From an uncultured Ruegeria sp. (GTDB taxonomy: Bacteria > Pseudomonadota > Alphaproteobacteria > Rhodobacterales > Rhodobacteraceae), in NCBI RefSeq assembly GCF_947504215.1, contig NZ_CANNGO010000004.1, positions 124,001-188,000 on the forward strand: DNA of 64,000 nucleotides, given 5' to 3'. Positions within the stretch are counted from its first letter, which is position 1. Every line of letters starts with the position of its first letter. Of the stretch, positions 8,784-18,537 are shown piece after piece. The notes under the pieces are model-generated. The model saw only the letters and a list, made by a program, of their open reading frames with translations, ran no database searches and was not told the origin of the DNA. The translations under genes and the position numbers were made by a program.

Positions 8784-9611
8784 ATGACCATCCCCATTTT
8801 CCTCATAGGCCTTGAACGCGCCACTGGACGGGCGCGCTTGATGGAGCAGGAACTGCAGAAAGCAGGTCTGTCGGCGACGCGGGTCAACGCCGTTGATTGT
8901 GATGCGGCGACACGCCAGGATTTTCTGCGCGACTGTCGGGAAGAAGGGCCATGGGGCTACTTCCACACCAAAGATATGGCCTGCACGCTGAGCCATGCCA
9001 AAGCGTGGGAAGCCCTGATTGCTTCGGGCGCGGAACAGGCGTTGATCCTTGAGGATGATGTCTTTCTGACGCCAGAACTGGCCGATTGGCTGAATAATCC
9101 GTCCTGGTGGCCCCCGGATGCGGATATCGTCCGGTTCGAACGCTGGCGCAGCACAAAGCTCTACGTTGCGCTTGGGCGTAAAGGGTCGTCGCATTTGGGG
9201 CGGGACCTGCGTCAGATACGGTCGCGCTATCCCGGTGGGGCCGCCTATGCCTTAACCCGCAAGGCCGCGCAGCACTTTCTTGCGCAAAAGCCTTTTGACA
9301 TCACGCTTGATGGCCTGTTGTTCAACCCGTCCGCATCAGCAGCGGCACGTCAGGTCAATATCTATCAGGTCATCCCGGCCATGGTCGAACAGGGCAATGA
9401 AGCCCCGGGAGAGGTTCAGATGGGCGCGCCGCGCCAACGCCCCACCGGATGGCCGCTGTTCCGACAGAAGGTCCGGCGCGGGATCGCCGAGATCGACGGA
9501 GGGGTCCGGACCATCGCCAATCTGGCACTGGGCCGCGCCACTCTCGAAAAAATAGACTACGCGCCGCAGGTTCTGCCGGACGCGCAACCCAATCAAACCA
9601 GCACCGCCTAA
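8784..9611 (+). CDS. Glycosyltransferase family 25 protein
   Basis: This 275-aa protein resembles the GT25 family, which includes LPS-modifying galactosyl- and glucosyltransferases. Visible features are an N-terminal [10 protein letters not shown] strand, a [12 protein letters not shown] helix, an ALILEDDVF acidic motif typical of the metal/nucleotide-sugar site, and the downstream [15 protein letters not shown] segment. The C-terminal 60 residues are not conserved. The sugar and acceptor are unknown; an envelope polysaccharide is likely. It sits between a broken copy of the sucD start and the real sucD, so it was probably inserted into the suc operon and is now cotranscribed with it. Confidence 0.82.
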   Translation: MTIPIFLIGLERATGRARLMEQELQKAGLSATRVNAVDCDAATRQDFLRDCREEGPWGYFHTKDMACTLSHAKAWEALIASGAEQALILEDDVFLTPELADWLNNPSWWPPDADIVRFERWRSTKLYVALGRKGSSHLGRDLRQIRSRYPGGAAYALTRKAAQHFLAQKPFDITLDGLLFNPSASAAARQVNIYQVIPAMVEQGNEAPGEVQMGAPRQRPTGWPLFRQKVRRGIAEIDGGVRTIANLALGRATLEKIDYAPQVLPDAQPNQTSTA

Positions 9612-9624
9612 GGAAAGGGACATC

Positions 9625-10506
9625 ATGGCAGTCCTCATCGACGAAAATACCAAAGTGATCTGTCAGGGCTTTACCGGCTCGCAGGGCACATTCCACTCTG
9701 AACAGGCCATCGCCTATGGCACCAAGATGGTCGGCGGTGTGACCCCCGGCAAAGGCGGGATGACCCATCTTGACCTGCCCGTGTTCAACTCGGTCCACGA
9801 GGCCAAGCATGTGACCGAGGCCAATGCCTCGGTGATCTATGTGCCGCCGCCGTTTGCGGCTGACTCGATCCTCGAAGCGATCGATGCCGAGATGGAGGTG
9901 ATCGTCTGCATCACCGAAGGTATCCCGGTTCTGGACATGATGAAGGTGAAGCGCGCGCTGGAAGGCTCAAGCTCGCGCCTGATCGGCCCGAACTGCCCCG
10001 GTGTGATCACGCCCGACGCCTGCAAGATCGGCATCATGCCCGGCCACATCCACAAGCGCGGCTCGGTTGGTGTTGTGTCGCGCTCGGGTACCCTGACCTA
10101 TGAGGCGGTCAAGCAGACCACCGATGTGGGTCTTGGCCAGTCCACCTGCGTGGGCATCGGCGGCGACCCGATCAAGGGCACCGAGCATATCGACGTGCTG
10201 GAATGGTTTCTGGCCGATGACGAAACAGAGTCGATCATCATGATCGGTGAGATCGGTGGCTCAGCCGAGGAAGAAGCCGCACAGTTCCTGGCGGATGAGG
10301 CCAAAAAGGGCCGCAAAAAGCCGACGGCTGGGTTCATCGCAGGCCGCACAGCCCCTCCGGGCCGCCGCATGGGCCACGCGGGCGCGATTGTCGCCGGCGG
10401 CAAAGGCGGAGCCGAGGACAAGATCGAAGCCATGCGCTCGGCCGGTATCGTTGTGGCAGAAAGCCCGGCGCAGCTGGGTGAGGCCGTGCTGGAAGCGATT
10501 GGGTAA
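9625..10506 (+). CDS. sucD: Succinyl-CoA synthetase alpha subunit
   Basis: This is the alpha chain of succinate-CoA ligase, 293 aa, which binds CoA and carries the phosphorylated histidine. The Rossmann CoA-binding start is followed by the [15 protein letters not shown] loop, and the active-site histidine lies at about residue 251 in [17 protein letters not shown] and [10 protein letters not shown] are family motifs. The ATG at 9625 follows AAGGAAAGGGACATC. Its first 60 bases are duplicated upstream at 8673. Unlike in most bacteria it is separated from sucC by about 1.5 kb of unrelated genes. Confidence 0.97.
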   Translation: MAVLIDENTKVICQGFTGSQGTFHSEQAIAYGTKMVGGVTPGKGGMTHLDLPVFNSVHEAKHVTEANASVIYVPPPFAADSILEAIDAEMEVIVCITEGIPVLDMMKVKRALEGSSSRLIGPNCPGVITPDACKIGIMPGHIHKRGSVGVVSRSGTLTYEAVKQTTDVGLGQSTCVGIGGDPIKGTEHIDVLEWFLADDETESIIMIGEIGGSAEEEAAQFLADEAKKGRKKPTAGFIAGRTAPPGRRMGHAGAIVAGGKGGAEDKIEAMRSAGIVVAESPAQLGEAVLEAIG

Positions 10507-10527
10507 CCCCGCACATATCGTGTGTAG

Positions 10528-10545
10528 GCCGGGCTTCAGCCCGGC
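10528..10545. repeat. Small palindromic element after sucD
   Basis: A perfect 8-bp stem, GCCGGGCT-TC-AGCCCGGC, preceded by GTAG, lies 21 bases after the sucD stop. No T run follows, so it is not a classical terminator. The form GTAG-G/C-rich stem-TTCA resembles short palindromic units dispersed in many bacterial genomes; this window holds one copy. It could stabilise the upstream mRNA. Confidence 0.6.
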
Positions 10546-10590
10546 TTGCATGTACGAGCAGATGAGACAGTTAGAGGGTCTTACATTGGC

Positions 10591-11202
10591 ATGAACTTGA
10601 AACGGTTGTCAGCTATGTTGTTCGCTTTGCCGATGACGCTCGTTGCGCCGTCCACCGCAAGTGCAGTCGATTTCTGGAAGACAATCGGCTTGTGCTCTGC
10701 AGGGTTTCAAGCGGAATCCTTGGAGGTTAACTTTCAAGAATTTGGCTGGCAGGCGCAAAAACCGGACGAGGAGCGCGCACTCCAACATTCTGCCATGTTC
10801 AATCTGCAATATAGTTTGGCCTGGGGCAAAAATAGCGACTACGACATCGTCCGAGAGTTGTCGTCCCGCAATTTTCTTGCCAAGCCCGCCGCCCCGTACG
10901 ATTGGGACTTTTACTTTAGCGATCCTAAAGGCGATGCGGTGCTGACCGTTCGGTTGCTTGACACAGAGCAGTTGTGCTTTTTGACGTCAAGCCGCCCCCC
11001 CCTCAATGTTGTGAACGCGCGCCAAGCTGAAAAAGTACGGGATTTTCAGATCGGCAGATTTAGGAAAGATGATACGCAGATAACTCTTTATAATGCCCGA
11101 GCAATAGCGAACATGGCGTACGAACGGTTTGAAAAGGCGACTGTCGATCTCCGTTACGTTTTTGTGGCTTCTGTGTCCAATTCTGGAAACGCACAACAAT
11201 GA
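10591..11202 (+). CDS. Exported hypothetical protein between sucD and sucA
   Basis: The 203-aa product from the ATG at 10591 carries a signal peptide ending PSTASA. An upstream in-frame start is rejected because it would bury the signal peptide. The mature protein begins VDFWKTIGLCSAGFQ, has one further cysteine (QLCFLTS), and is mixed alpha/beta with no membrane segments. I recognise no family. By eye the DNA is more AT-rich than sucD and sucA and uses rarer codons, which suggests horizontal gain. Its position inside the suc/odh run points to readthrough expression rather than a metabolic role. Confidence 0.6.
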   Translation: MNLKRLSAMLFALPMTLVAPSTASAVDFWKTIGLCSAGFQAESLEVNFQEFGWQAQKPDEERALQHSAMFNLQYSLAWGKNSDYDIVRELSSRNFLAKPAAPYDWDFYFSDPKGDAVLTVRLLDTEQLCFLTSSRPPLNVVNARQAEKVRDFQIGRFRKDDTQITLYNARAIANMAYERFEKATVDLRYVFVASVSNSGNAQQ

Positions 11203-11277
11203 CTAGCAAGTTAAACCGGTTTCATAGCTTCACTTTGCCCGTCGCTCCGCAAAAACGGATGCACATGAGGTCACCCC

Positions 11278-11820
11278 ATGACCTTCTCTGACGCCATCCG
11301 CACCTGTTTCTCCAAGTTCTTCACGTTCTCGGGGAGAGCCTCACGGCCTGAATACTGGTTCTTTTTCCTGTTCATCGTGATCTGGAGCCTCATTGCCGGA
11401 ATCGTCGATGCGCAGTTCTTCACCCAAGTTGCCGTGACCGAAACCGAAACATCCAAGTCCGTCGCCGCATCGTCTTCACAACCTGTCCAAAGCATCGTCA
11501 GCCTGATCGTCTTCTTCCCGCATCTCGCTGTCGCGTGGCGGCGGATGCATGATACCGGGCGCAGTGGCCTCTACGCTTTGCTGCCAATCCTGCTGATCCT
11601 CAGCGCCTTTGTGACCCTGTTCTTCGGCATCGGCATCGCCTCCAGTTTCCAGCATGGCGGCAATCTGGACATCCTGTTCACCCGCGCCACTCTGCTGATC
11701 GTCATTCCGACACTGATCATCTTGATTGTGTCGCCCCTCCTGGTTCTGTGGTGGCTGGCCCGCCCCAGCCAGCGAGGCACCAACCAATACGGTCCCAACC
11801 CATATGAGGTAGCCCAATGA
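11278..11820 (+). CDS. DUF805 membrane protein
   Basis: This 180-aa protein fits the DUF805 family. It starts with an amphipathic segment and the typical SGRASRPEYWFFFLF motif, then has about four transmembrane helices with RRMHDTGRSGLYALLP between them, and ends in the common PSQRGTNQYGPNP tail. DUF805 proteins are inner-membrane proteins of unknown function, some associated with phage or stress loci. Its TGA overlaps the sucA start (ATGA at 11817), so the two are translationally coupled. Confidence 0.9.
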   Translation: MTFSDAIRTCFSKFFTFSGRASRPEYWFFFLFIVIWSLIAGIVDAQFFTQVAVTETETSKSVAASSSQPVQSIVSLIVFFPHLAVAWRRMHDTGRSGLYALLPILLILSAFVTLFFGIGIASSFQHGGNLDILFTRATLLIVIPTLIILIVSPLLVLWWLARPSQRGTNQYGPNPYEVAQ

Positions 11821-14774
11821 CCGAACAACTGCCCAACTCTGCCTTTCATGCCTCAAGCTTTATGCAAGGGCACAATGCCGAATATCTGGAGCAACTTTAT
11901 GCCCAATATGCGAAAGACCCGGGCGCGGTGGATGCCGCGTGGGCCGATTTCTTTCGCCAGATGGGTGATGCCAAACCGGATGTTGAAAGAGAAGCCGAAG
12001 GACCATCCTGGGCGCGGACCGACTGGCCGCCAATGCCTACTGATGACCTCACCAGCGCTCTGACTGGCGAGTGGGTCGAGATCGACGCGAAGGCCGCCGG
12101 GGACAAGATCAAAGACAAGGCGGTGTCAAAGGGTGTTGAGGTTAGTGAAGACCAGATCAAACGCGCGGTTCTGGACAGCCTGCGCGCGCTGATGCTGATC
12201 CGGGCCTACCGCATCCGGGGCCATCTGGCCGCTGATCTGGATCCGCTGGGCATGCGGGCCGCCAGCACACATCCCGAGCTTGACCCAAAGACCTATGGGT
12301 TTGCCGAAGCCGATATGGACCGGCCGATCTTTATCGACAACGTTCTGGGTCTGCAGATGGCCTCGATGCGGCAGATTGTTGAGATCGTGAAACGCACCTA
12401 TTGCGGCACCTTTGCGCTGCAATACATGCATATCTCGAACCCGGAAGAGGCCGCCTGGCTGAAAGAACGGATCGAGGGCTATGGCAAGGAAATCGCGTTC
12501 ACCAAGGAAGGCCGTAAGGCGATCCTGAACAAGATGGTCGAGGCGGAAGGGTTCGAGAAGTTCCTGCATGTGAAATACATGGGCACCAAACGGTTTGGTC
12601 TGGACGGCGGCGAGGCGCTGATCCCGGCGATGGAACAGATCATCAAGCGCGGCGGTGCGCTTGGGGTTCGGGACATCGTGATCGGCATGCCCCACCGGGG
12701 CCGTCTGAACATTCTGGCCAATGTGATGCGCAAACCCTATCGCGCGATCTTCAACGAGTTCCAGGGCGGTAGCTTCAAGCCCGAAGACGTTGATGGCTCG
12801 GGCGATGTAAAATACCATCTGGGGGCATCATCGGATCGCGAATTCGATGGCAACTCGGTTCACCTGTCACTGACGGCAAACCCCAGCCACCTGGAAGCTG
12901 TAAACCCCGTTGTGCTGGGCAAGGTGCGGGCCAAGCAGGATCAGTTGAACGACACCGACCGAACTGCTGTGATGGGCATTTTGCTGCATGGCGACGCGGC
13001 CTTTGCCGGACAGGGTGTTGTGGCCGAAGGGTTCGGTTTATCTGGTCTGAAGGGCCATAAGACAGGTGGCACCATGCATATCGTGGTGAACAACCAGATC
13101 GGCTTTACCACTGCACCGCATTTCAGCCGCTCAAGCCCCTACCCGACGGATATTGCCCTGATGGTCGAAGCGCCGATCTTCCACGTCAATGGCGACGACC
13201 CCGAGGCGGTGGTCCATGCGGCCAAGGTAGCAACGGAATTCCGGCAAAAGTTCCACAAGGACGTTGTCCTCGACATCTTCTGCTATCGCCGGTTCGGGCA
13301 TAACGAGGGTGATGAGCCCATGTTCACCAACCCGATCATGTACAAGAAGATCAAAACCCATAAGACCACGTTGTCGATTTATACGGAACGGCTGGTCAAG
13401 GACGGGCTGATCCCAGAGGGTGAGATCGAGGATATGAAAGCCGCGTTCCAGGCGCATCTGAACGATGAGTTTGAGGCCGGAAAAGATTACAAGCCCAACA
13501 AAGCCGACTGGCTGGACGGGCGCTGGTCTCATCTAGACAAAAACAAAGATGAATATGTGCGTGGTGACACGGCGATTTCACCCGACACTCTGGCCGAAAT
13601 CGGAAACGCACTGACCCACGCACCGCAAGATGTCGCGCTGCACAAAACGGTCGGTCGCTTGCTGGATCACAAAAAACAGATGTTCGAATCCGGCAAAGGA
13701 TTTGACTGGGCGACTGGTGAAGCGCTGGCCTTTGGTTCGCTTTTGACCGAGGGGTATCCTGTTCGACTGTCCGGGCAAGACGCGACACGCGGCACGTTCA
13801 GCCAGCGCCACTCCGGGTTCATCCATCAGGAAACCGAGGAACGGTACTATCCGCTGAACAACATCCGCGCTGGGCAATCGCAATACGACGTGATCGACTC
13901 GATGCTCAGCGAATACGCGGTGCTGGGATTTGAGTACGGCTTTTCACTGGCCGAACCAAACTCTTTGGTCCTTTGGGAGGCGCAGTTTGGTGACTTTGCC
14001 AACGGTGCGCAGATTATGTTCGATCAGTTCATCAGCTCTGGCGAAAGCAAATGGTTGCGCATGTCCGGATTGGTGTGCCTGCTGCCTCACGGGTTCGAAG
14101 GTCAGGGCCCGGAACACAGCTCGGCGCGACTGGAACGTTTCCTGCAGATGTGTGGACAGGACAACTGGATCGTGGCGAATTGTACAACGCCTGCGAACTA
14201 CTTCCACATCCTGCGCCGGCAGTTGCACCGGACCTTCCGCAAGCCACTGATCCTTGTGACACCAAAATCGTTGCTGCGCCACAAACTGGCCGTCAGCACG
14301 GCCGAAGAGTTCACCACCGGGTCGAGTTTTCACCGAGTGCTGTGGGACGATGCGCAGCACGGAAATTCCGATACCAAACTGGTGAAAGACAACAAGATCA
14401 AGCGAGTCGTGATGTGTTCCGGCAAGGTTTACTATGACCTGTTGGAAGAACGCGATTCCCGTGGCATCGACGATGTCTACCTGATGCGGATCGAACAATA
14501 CTATCCATTCCCGGCGCATTCCCTGATCAATGAGCTTGAACGGTTTAAGGGTGCCGAAATCATCTGGTGTCAGGAAGAACCCAAGAACCAGGGGGCCTGG
14601 ACCTTTATTGAACCCAACATCGAATGGGTGCTGACCCGTATCGGCGCCGAGAACAAGCGACCGCGTTATGTCGGTCGTGCAACATCGGCCTCGCCCGCAA
14701 CGGGTCTGGCCAGCCAACACAAAGCCCAACAAGAAGCGCTGGTGAACGAAGCGCTGAGCATTGAAGGAAAATAA
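11817..14774 (+). CDS. sucA: 2-oxoglutarate dehydrogenase E1 component
   Basis: This is the thiamine-diphosphate-dependent E1 subunit of the 2-oxoglutarate dehydrogenase complex, which decarboxylates 2-oxoglutarate and passes succinyl groups to E2 lipoyl arms. At 985 aa it has the full length. The N-terminal segment NSAFHASSFMQGHNAEYLEQLY is the E2-binding region. The ThDP domain contains IGMPHRGRLN and the metal-binding HGDAAFAGQG...NNQIGFTT signature, and the pyrimidine domain has RGTFSQRH and PHGFEGQGPEHSSAR. The start codon overlaps the DUF805 stop, and sucB follows after three bases. Confidence 0.98.
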   Translation: MTEQLPNSAFHASSFMQGHNAEYLEQLYAQYAKDPGAVDAAWADFFRQMGDAKPDVEREAEGPSWARTDWPPMPTDDLTSALTGEWVEIDAKAAGDKIKDKAVSKGVEVSEDQIKRAVLDSLRALMLIRAYRIRGHLAADLDPLGMRAASTHPELDPKTYGFAEADMDRPIFIDNVLGLQMASMRQIVEIVKRTYCGTFALQYMHISNPEEAAWLKERIEGYGKEIAFTKEGRKAILNKMVEAEGFEKFLHVKYMGTKRFGLDGGEALIPAMEQIIKRGGALGVRDIVIGMPHRGRLNILANVMRKPYRAIFNEFQGGSFKPEDVDGSGDVKYHLGASSDREFDGNSVHLSLTANPSHLEAVNPVVLGKVRAKQDQLNDTDRTAVMGILLHGDAAFAGQGVVAEGFGLSGLKGHKTGGTMHIVVNNQIGFTTAPHFSRSSPYPTDIALMVEAPIFHVNGDDPEAVVHAAKVATEFRQKFHKDVVLDIFCYRRFGHNEGDEPMFTNPIMYKKIKTHKTTLSIYTERLVKDGLIPEGEIEDMKAAFQAHLNDEFEAGKDYKPNKADWLDGRWSHLDKNKDEYVRGDTAISPDTLAEIGNALTHAPQDVALHKTVGRLLDHKKQMFESGKGFDWATGEALAFGSLLTEGYPVRLSGQDATRGTFSQRHSGFIHQETEERYYPLNNIRAGQSQYDVIDSMLSEYAVLGFEYGFSLAEPNSLVLWEAQFGDFANGAQIMFDQFISSGESKWLRMSGLVCLLPHGFEGQGPEHSSARLERFLQMCGQDNWIVANCTTPANYFHILRRQLHRTFRKPLILVTPKSLLRHKLAVSTAEEFTTGSSFHRVLWDDAQHGNSDTKLVKDNKIKRVVMCSGKVYYDLLEERDSRGIDDVYLMRIEQYYPFPAHSLINELERFKGAEIIWCQEEPKNQGAWTFIEPNIEWVLTRIGAENKRPRYVGRATSASPATGLASQHKAQQEALVNEALSIEGK

Positions 14775-14777
14775 GCG

Positions 14778-16301
14778 ATGTCGATTGAAGTTCGTGTTCC
14801 CACGCTTGGCGAGTCGGTAACCGAAGCCACGGTTGCGACATGGTTCAAGAAACCCGGTGACACTGTCGCCGTGGACGAAATGCTATGTGAGTTGGAGACT
14901 GACAAGGTCACGGTCGAAGTGCCGTCCCCCAGTGCGGGTGTGATGGGTGAAATTGTGGCTGCCGAAGGTGAGACAGTTGGCGTTGATGCGTTGCTGGCAA
15001 CGATTGCAGCGGGTGACGGTGCCGCAGCCGCACCAGCCGCTACAGCTCCTGCCCCAGCAGCGGCTGCACCTGCCGCCCAGGCAGCAGCCAGCGTCGACGT
15101 CATGGTCCCAACTTTGGGTGAATCTGTCACCGAAGCCACAGTGTCGACCTGGTTCAAACAAGTGGGCGATGCCGTTGCGCAAGATGAAATGCTGTGCGAA
15201 CTGGAAACCGATAAAGTCTCGGTCGAAGTTCCGGCCCCGGCCGCGGGCGTACTGGCAGAAATCGTCGCGCCAGAAGGTGCAACAGTCGATGCTACAGCCA
15301 AACTGGCGGTGATCTCGGGCGATGCGGCCGGAGTGTCTGCCGCCCCGGCCGCGGTTGCGGCACCCGCCGCCGGCGGCGCCTCGGGTGGTGGTAAGGACGT
15401 GGCCAATGCACCATCGGCTGAAAAAGCCATGGCCGAGGCTGGTTTATCCGCCGATCAAGTCCCAGGCACCGGTCGCGACGGTCGTGTCATGAAAGAGGAT
15501 GTCGCTAAAGCTGTAGCAACGGCTTCGGCCCCAGCACCGGCGGCGGCTGCGCCCGCACCCGCGGCCCAAGCTCCGCGCGCACCCGTGGCCGCCGAGGACG
15601 CCTCACGCGAAGAACGTGTGCGTATGACCCGGCTTCGCCAGACCATCGCGAAACGCCTGAAGGATGCGCAGAACACCGCAGCGATCCTGACCACCTTTAA
15701 TGAGGTGGACATGACCGAGGTGATGGCCCTGCGCAACGAATACAAAGAGCTGTTTCTGAAGAAACATGGCGTGAAACTGGGCTTCATGTCCTTCTTCACC
15801 AAGGCCTGCTGTCACGCGCTGAAAGAAGTGCCCGAGGTCAATGCCGAGATTGATGGCACCGATATAGTCTACAAGAACTTCGTGCATATGGGCGTTGCCG
15901 CCGGGACCCCGCAAGGTTTGGTTGTGCCGGTTATTCGCGATGCGGATGCGATGTCTTTTGCTGCCATCGAGAAAGCCATCGCCGAAAAGGGCAAGCGCGC
16001 CCGGGATGGCAAGCTGTCCATGGCCGAGATGCAGGGCGGTACCTTCACCATCTCGAACGGTGGTGTCTATGGCTCGCTGATGTCCTCGCCGATCCTGAAC
16101 CCGCCACAGTCGGGCATTCTGGGCATGCACAAGATTCAGGACCGCCCGATGGCCATCAATGGCGAGATCAAGATCCGTCCGATGATGTATCTGGCCTTGT
16201 CTTATGACCACCGGATCGTGGACGGCAAAGGCGCTGTGACCTTCCTGGTTCGTGTGAAAGAGGCGCTGGAAGATCCACGTCGTCTGCTTATGGACCTGTA
16301 A
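14778..16301 (+). CDS. sucB: 2-oxoglutarate dehydrogenase E2 (dihydrolipoyl succinyltransferase), two lipoyl domains
   Basis: This is the E2 core of the 2-oxoglutarate dehydrogenase complex, 507 aa. In order it has lipoyl domain 1 (residues 1-77, lipoyl lysine K43 in [11 protein letters not shown]), an Ala/Pro linker, lipoyl domain 2 (about 106-180, K146 in [11 protein letters not shown]), a second Ala/Pro linker, an E3/E1-binding domain (about 214-250, [13 protein letters not shown]), another Ala/Pro linker and the acyltransferase domain (280-507) ending with the catalytic [14 protein letters not shown] motif. Escherichia coli SucB has one lipoyl domain; two are seen in several alphaproteobacteria. 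It lies three bases after sucA and two bases before the next small gene. Confidence 0.97.
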   Translation: MSIEVRVPTLGESVTEATVATWFKKPGDTVAVDEMLCELETDKVTVEVPSPSAGVMGEIVAAEGETVGVDALLATIAAGDGAAAAPAATAPAPAAAAPAAQAAASVDVMVPTLGESVTEATVSTWFKQVGDAVAQDEMLCELETDKVSVEVPAPAAGVLAEIVAPEGATVDATAKLAVISGDAAGVSAAPAAVAAPAAGGASGGGKDVANAPSAEKAMAEAGLSADQVPGTGRDGRVMKEDVAKAVATASAPAPAAAAPAPAAQAPRAPVAAEDASREERVRMTRLRQTIAKRLKDAQNTAAILTTFNEVDMTEVMALRNEYKELFLKKHGVKLGFMSFFTKACCHALKEVPEVNAEIDGTDIVYKNFVHMGVAAGTPQGLVVPVIRDADAMSFAAIEKAIAEKGKRARDGKLSMAEMQGGTFTISNGGVYGSLMSSPILNPPQSGILGMHKIQDRPMAINGEIKIRPMMYLALSYDHRIVDGKGAVTFLVRVKEALEDPRRLLMDL

Positions 16302-16303
16302 AA

Positions 16304-16573
16304 ATGGCGACCCATGTTCTCTGGCAGGCCGACGTCGCGGATTTCAGCGTTTGGCTAAAAGTATTCCGCGAGGACAAGCCGATGCGCGAAGCTGCAGGTA
16401 TTAATGATCTTCACATCTGGCAGGATCCCGAACAGCGCGACCATGCGGTTGCGCTGTTCGAGATCGCAGATCTGGAAAAGGCCCGAGACTTCTTCGAATC
16501 TGAGGAACTGGCAATGCATCACGAACGAGGCGGTGTGGCACATATCCAGATCAAGGTGCTAACGCCGGCCTAA
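16304..16573 (+). CDS. Small protein of unknown function downstream of sucB
   Basis: This 89-aa soluble protein begins two bases after the sucB stop, so it must be translated from the suc/odh transcript. The sequence alternates strands and helices (HVLWQADVADFSVWLKVF, ALFEIADLEKARDFFES, HIQIKVLTPA) in a way that suggests a dimeric alpha/beta ferredoxin-like fold, as in antibiotic-biosynthesis-monooxygenase-type proteins. That is an impression from the pattern only. There are no cysteines, and the active site, if any, is unknown. Confidence 0.7.
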   Translation: MATHVLWQADVADFSVWLKVFREDKPMREAAGINDLHIWQDPEQRDHAVALFEIADLEKARDFFESEELAMHHERGGVAHIQIKVLTPA

Positions 16574-16664
16574 CACCCCATTTCTTGCGCCCCCGGTTTG
16601 CGGTAGGCGCAAGTTCGTTGTTGGAACATCCCACCCGCGCCTAACAACCAAGGAACTCTACTGG

Positions 16665-17054
16665 ATGACCACCGAACTGACCGTCCTGTCCCTGGCCGCC
16701 CTGCTTTGGATCGCTCAATTCGTCGCCTACCTGATTGCGGGTCACGGCAGGGTCGATGTGTTGCATGCGATTGGACCACGTGACACACCCTTTGAAAAAC
16801 CAGCAGTTATGGGGCGTTTGCACAGGGCGCTGAGCAATCACACCGAAGGGCTAGTTGTTTTTGCTATCGCGGCGTTGGTCGTCACAACCTCGGGGCAATC
16901 CAATGGGTTCACCGGGATGTGTAGCTGGATCTACCTTATCGCGCGCATCCTTTATGTCCCCGCCTACGCCTTTGGCTGGACACCCTGGCGCACTGTCATC
17001 TGGATGATAGGACTGGTCGCAACGACCGCATTGCTGTTGGCCGCTCTGTTTTGA
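16665..17054 (+). CDS. MAPEG family membrane protein
   Basis: This 129-aa protein has four hydrophobic helices and the MAPEG family core with RLHRALSNHTEGLVVFA, where the Arg/Asn/His/Glu pattern corresponds to the glutathione-binding helix of eicosanoid/glutathione-metabolising membrane proteins. AAGGA about nine bases upstream supports the ATG. The bacterial members have mostly unknown substrates. It lies between sucB and lpd on the same strand with short gaps, so it is probably cotranscribed with the 2-oxoglutarate dehydrogenase genes. Confidence 0.88.
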   Translation: MTTELTVLSLAALLWIAQFVAYLIAGHGRVDVLHAIGPRDTPFEKPAVMGRLHRALSNHTEGLVVFAIAALVVTTSGQSNGFTGMCSWIYLIARILYVPAYAFGWTPWRTVIWMIGLVATTALLLAALF

Positions 17055-17141
17055 TTCCTCGGCCAGTATAGATTATTCAAAAAGGGAGCGGACCGCGCGA
17101 CACATGCGCAACCAACCCCGCCTAATACAAGGACGTGACAA

Positions 17142-18530
17142 ATGGCAAACTATGACGTCATCGTAATCGGAGCAGGGCCCGGCGGCTATGTCTGCGCCAT
17201 CCGCTGTGCCCAGCTGGGGCTGAAAACAGCGGTGGTCGAGGGGCGCGAAACACTGGGCGGCACCTGCCTGAACGTCGGCTGCATCCCGTCCAAGGCGTTG
17301 CTACATGCCAGCCATCAGTTGCACGAGGCCGAACATAACTTTGCCAAGATGGGTCTGAAGGGCAAAAGCCCCTCGGTCGATTGGAAGCAGATGCTGGCCT
17401 ACAAGGACGAGGTCATCGACGGGAACACCAAGGGCATCGAGTTTCTGTTCAAGAAGAACAAGATTGACTGGCTCAAAGGCTGGGGATCAATCCCCGCCGC
17501 TGGTCAGGTCAAGGTTGGTGATGATATTCACGAGGCCAAGAACATCATCATCGCGTCGGGGTCCGAGCCATCATCCTTGCCGGGCGTAACCGTCGACGAG
17601 AAAGTTGTTGTCACCTCAACCGGTGCGTTGGCGCTGAACAAAATCCCGAAGAAAATGGTCGTTATCGGTGCCGGCGTAATCGGATTGGAACTGGGCTCGG
17701 TCTATCAGCGGCTTGGGGCCGAAGTTACCGTTATCGAATTCCTTGACGTGATCACGCCGGGCATGGATCCCGAGGTGCAGAAGACCTTCGCGCGCATTCT
17801 AAAGAAGCAGGGCCTGAAATTTGTGATGGGCGCCGCGGTGCAAAAGACCGAAGCCACCAAGACTAAGGCCAAGGTCACTTACAAGAAGCGCAAAGATGAC
17901 AGCGAACATGTGATCGACGCCGACACTGTTTTGGTTGCCACTGGCCGTAAGCCGTTTTCGGACGGTCTGGGTCTGGACGCTCTGGGTGTTGAGATGACAC
18001 CACACGGGCAGATCAAGGTTGGCGCAGATTGGCAGACCAATGTGCCGGGCATCTACGCGATTGGTGACGTGATCGAAGGCCCGATGCTGGCCCACAAGGC
18101 CGAGGACGAGGGCATGGCCGCAGCCGAGCAAGTTGCGGGCAAGCACGGGCATGTGAATTATGGCGTCATTCCGGGTGTGACCTACACCTGGCCCGAGGTT
18201 GCCAACGTCGGTGAGACCGAAGAAACACTTAAGGAACAAGGCCGCGCCTATAAGGTTGGCAAGTTCATGTTTATGGGCAACGGGCGCGCCAAGGCGAACT
18301 TTGCGGCAGATGGGTTTGTAAAGATCCTGGCTGACAAGGAAACAGATCGCATTCTGGGCGCGCATATCATCGGCCCGGCCGCTGGCGACCTGATCCATGA
18401 GGTCTGTGTGGCCATGGAGTTCGGCGCCTCTGCCGAAGATCTCGCTTTGACGTGTCACGCGCACCCGACCTATTCCGAGGCCGTGCGCGAAGCGGCGCTC
18501 GCCTGCGGCGACGGGCCAATCCACAGCTGA
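17142..18530 (+). CDS. lpd: Dihydrolipoyl dehydrogenase (E3)
   Basis: This is the FAD-dependent E3 subunit that reoxidises dihydrolipoamide with NAD in the 2-oxoglutarate dehydrogenase complex. The protein is 462 aa. The FAD-binding GAGPGG is at residues 10-15 and the redox disulfide C42/C47 lies in [14 protein letters not shown] second Rossmann motif [10 protein letters not shown] binds NAD, and the interface motif has H441 and E446 ([11 protein letters not shown]). The start is preceded by AAGGACGTGACAA. It ends the suc/odh run; a perfect hairpin follows within eight bases of the stop. Confidence 0.97.
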   Translation: MANYDVIVIGAGPGGYVCAIRCAQLGLKTAVVEGRETLGGTCLNVGCIPSKALLHASHQLHEAEHNFAKMGLKGKSPSVDWKQMLAYKDEVIDGNTKGIEFLFKKNKIDWLKGWGSIPAAGQVKVGDDIHEAKNIIIASGSEPSSLPGVTVDEKVVVTSTGALALNKIPKKMVVIGAGVIGLELGSVYQRLGAEVTVIEFLDVITPGMDPEVQKTFARILKKQGLKFVMGAAVQKTEATKTKAKVTYKKRKDDSEHVIDADTVLVATGRKPFSDGLGLDALGVEMTPHGQIKVGADWQTNVPGIYAIGDVIEGPMLAHKAEDEGMAAAEQVAGKHGHVNYGVIPGVTYTWPEVANVGETEETLKEQGRAYKVGKFMFMGNGRAKANFAADGFVKILADKETDRILGAHIIGPAAGDLIHEVCVAMEFGASAEDLALTCHAHPTYSEAVREAALACGDGPIHS

Positions 18531-18537
18531 TAGAAAT

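Noticed and set aside
9995-10005. GTGATCAC inside sucD
   Set aside because: It lies in coding sequence as ordinary codons, without a partner site 21 bp away, so it is not counted as an operator.
17747-17757. GTGATCAC inside lpd
   Set aside because: It is a single coding-region occurrence with no paired site.
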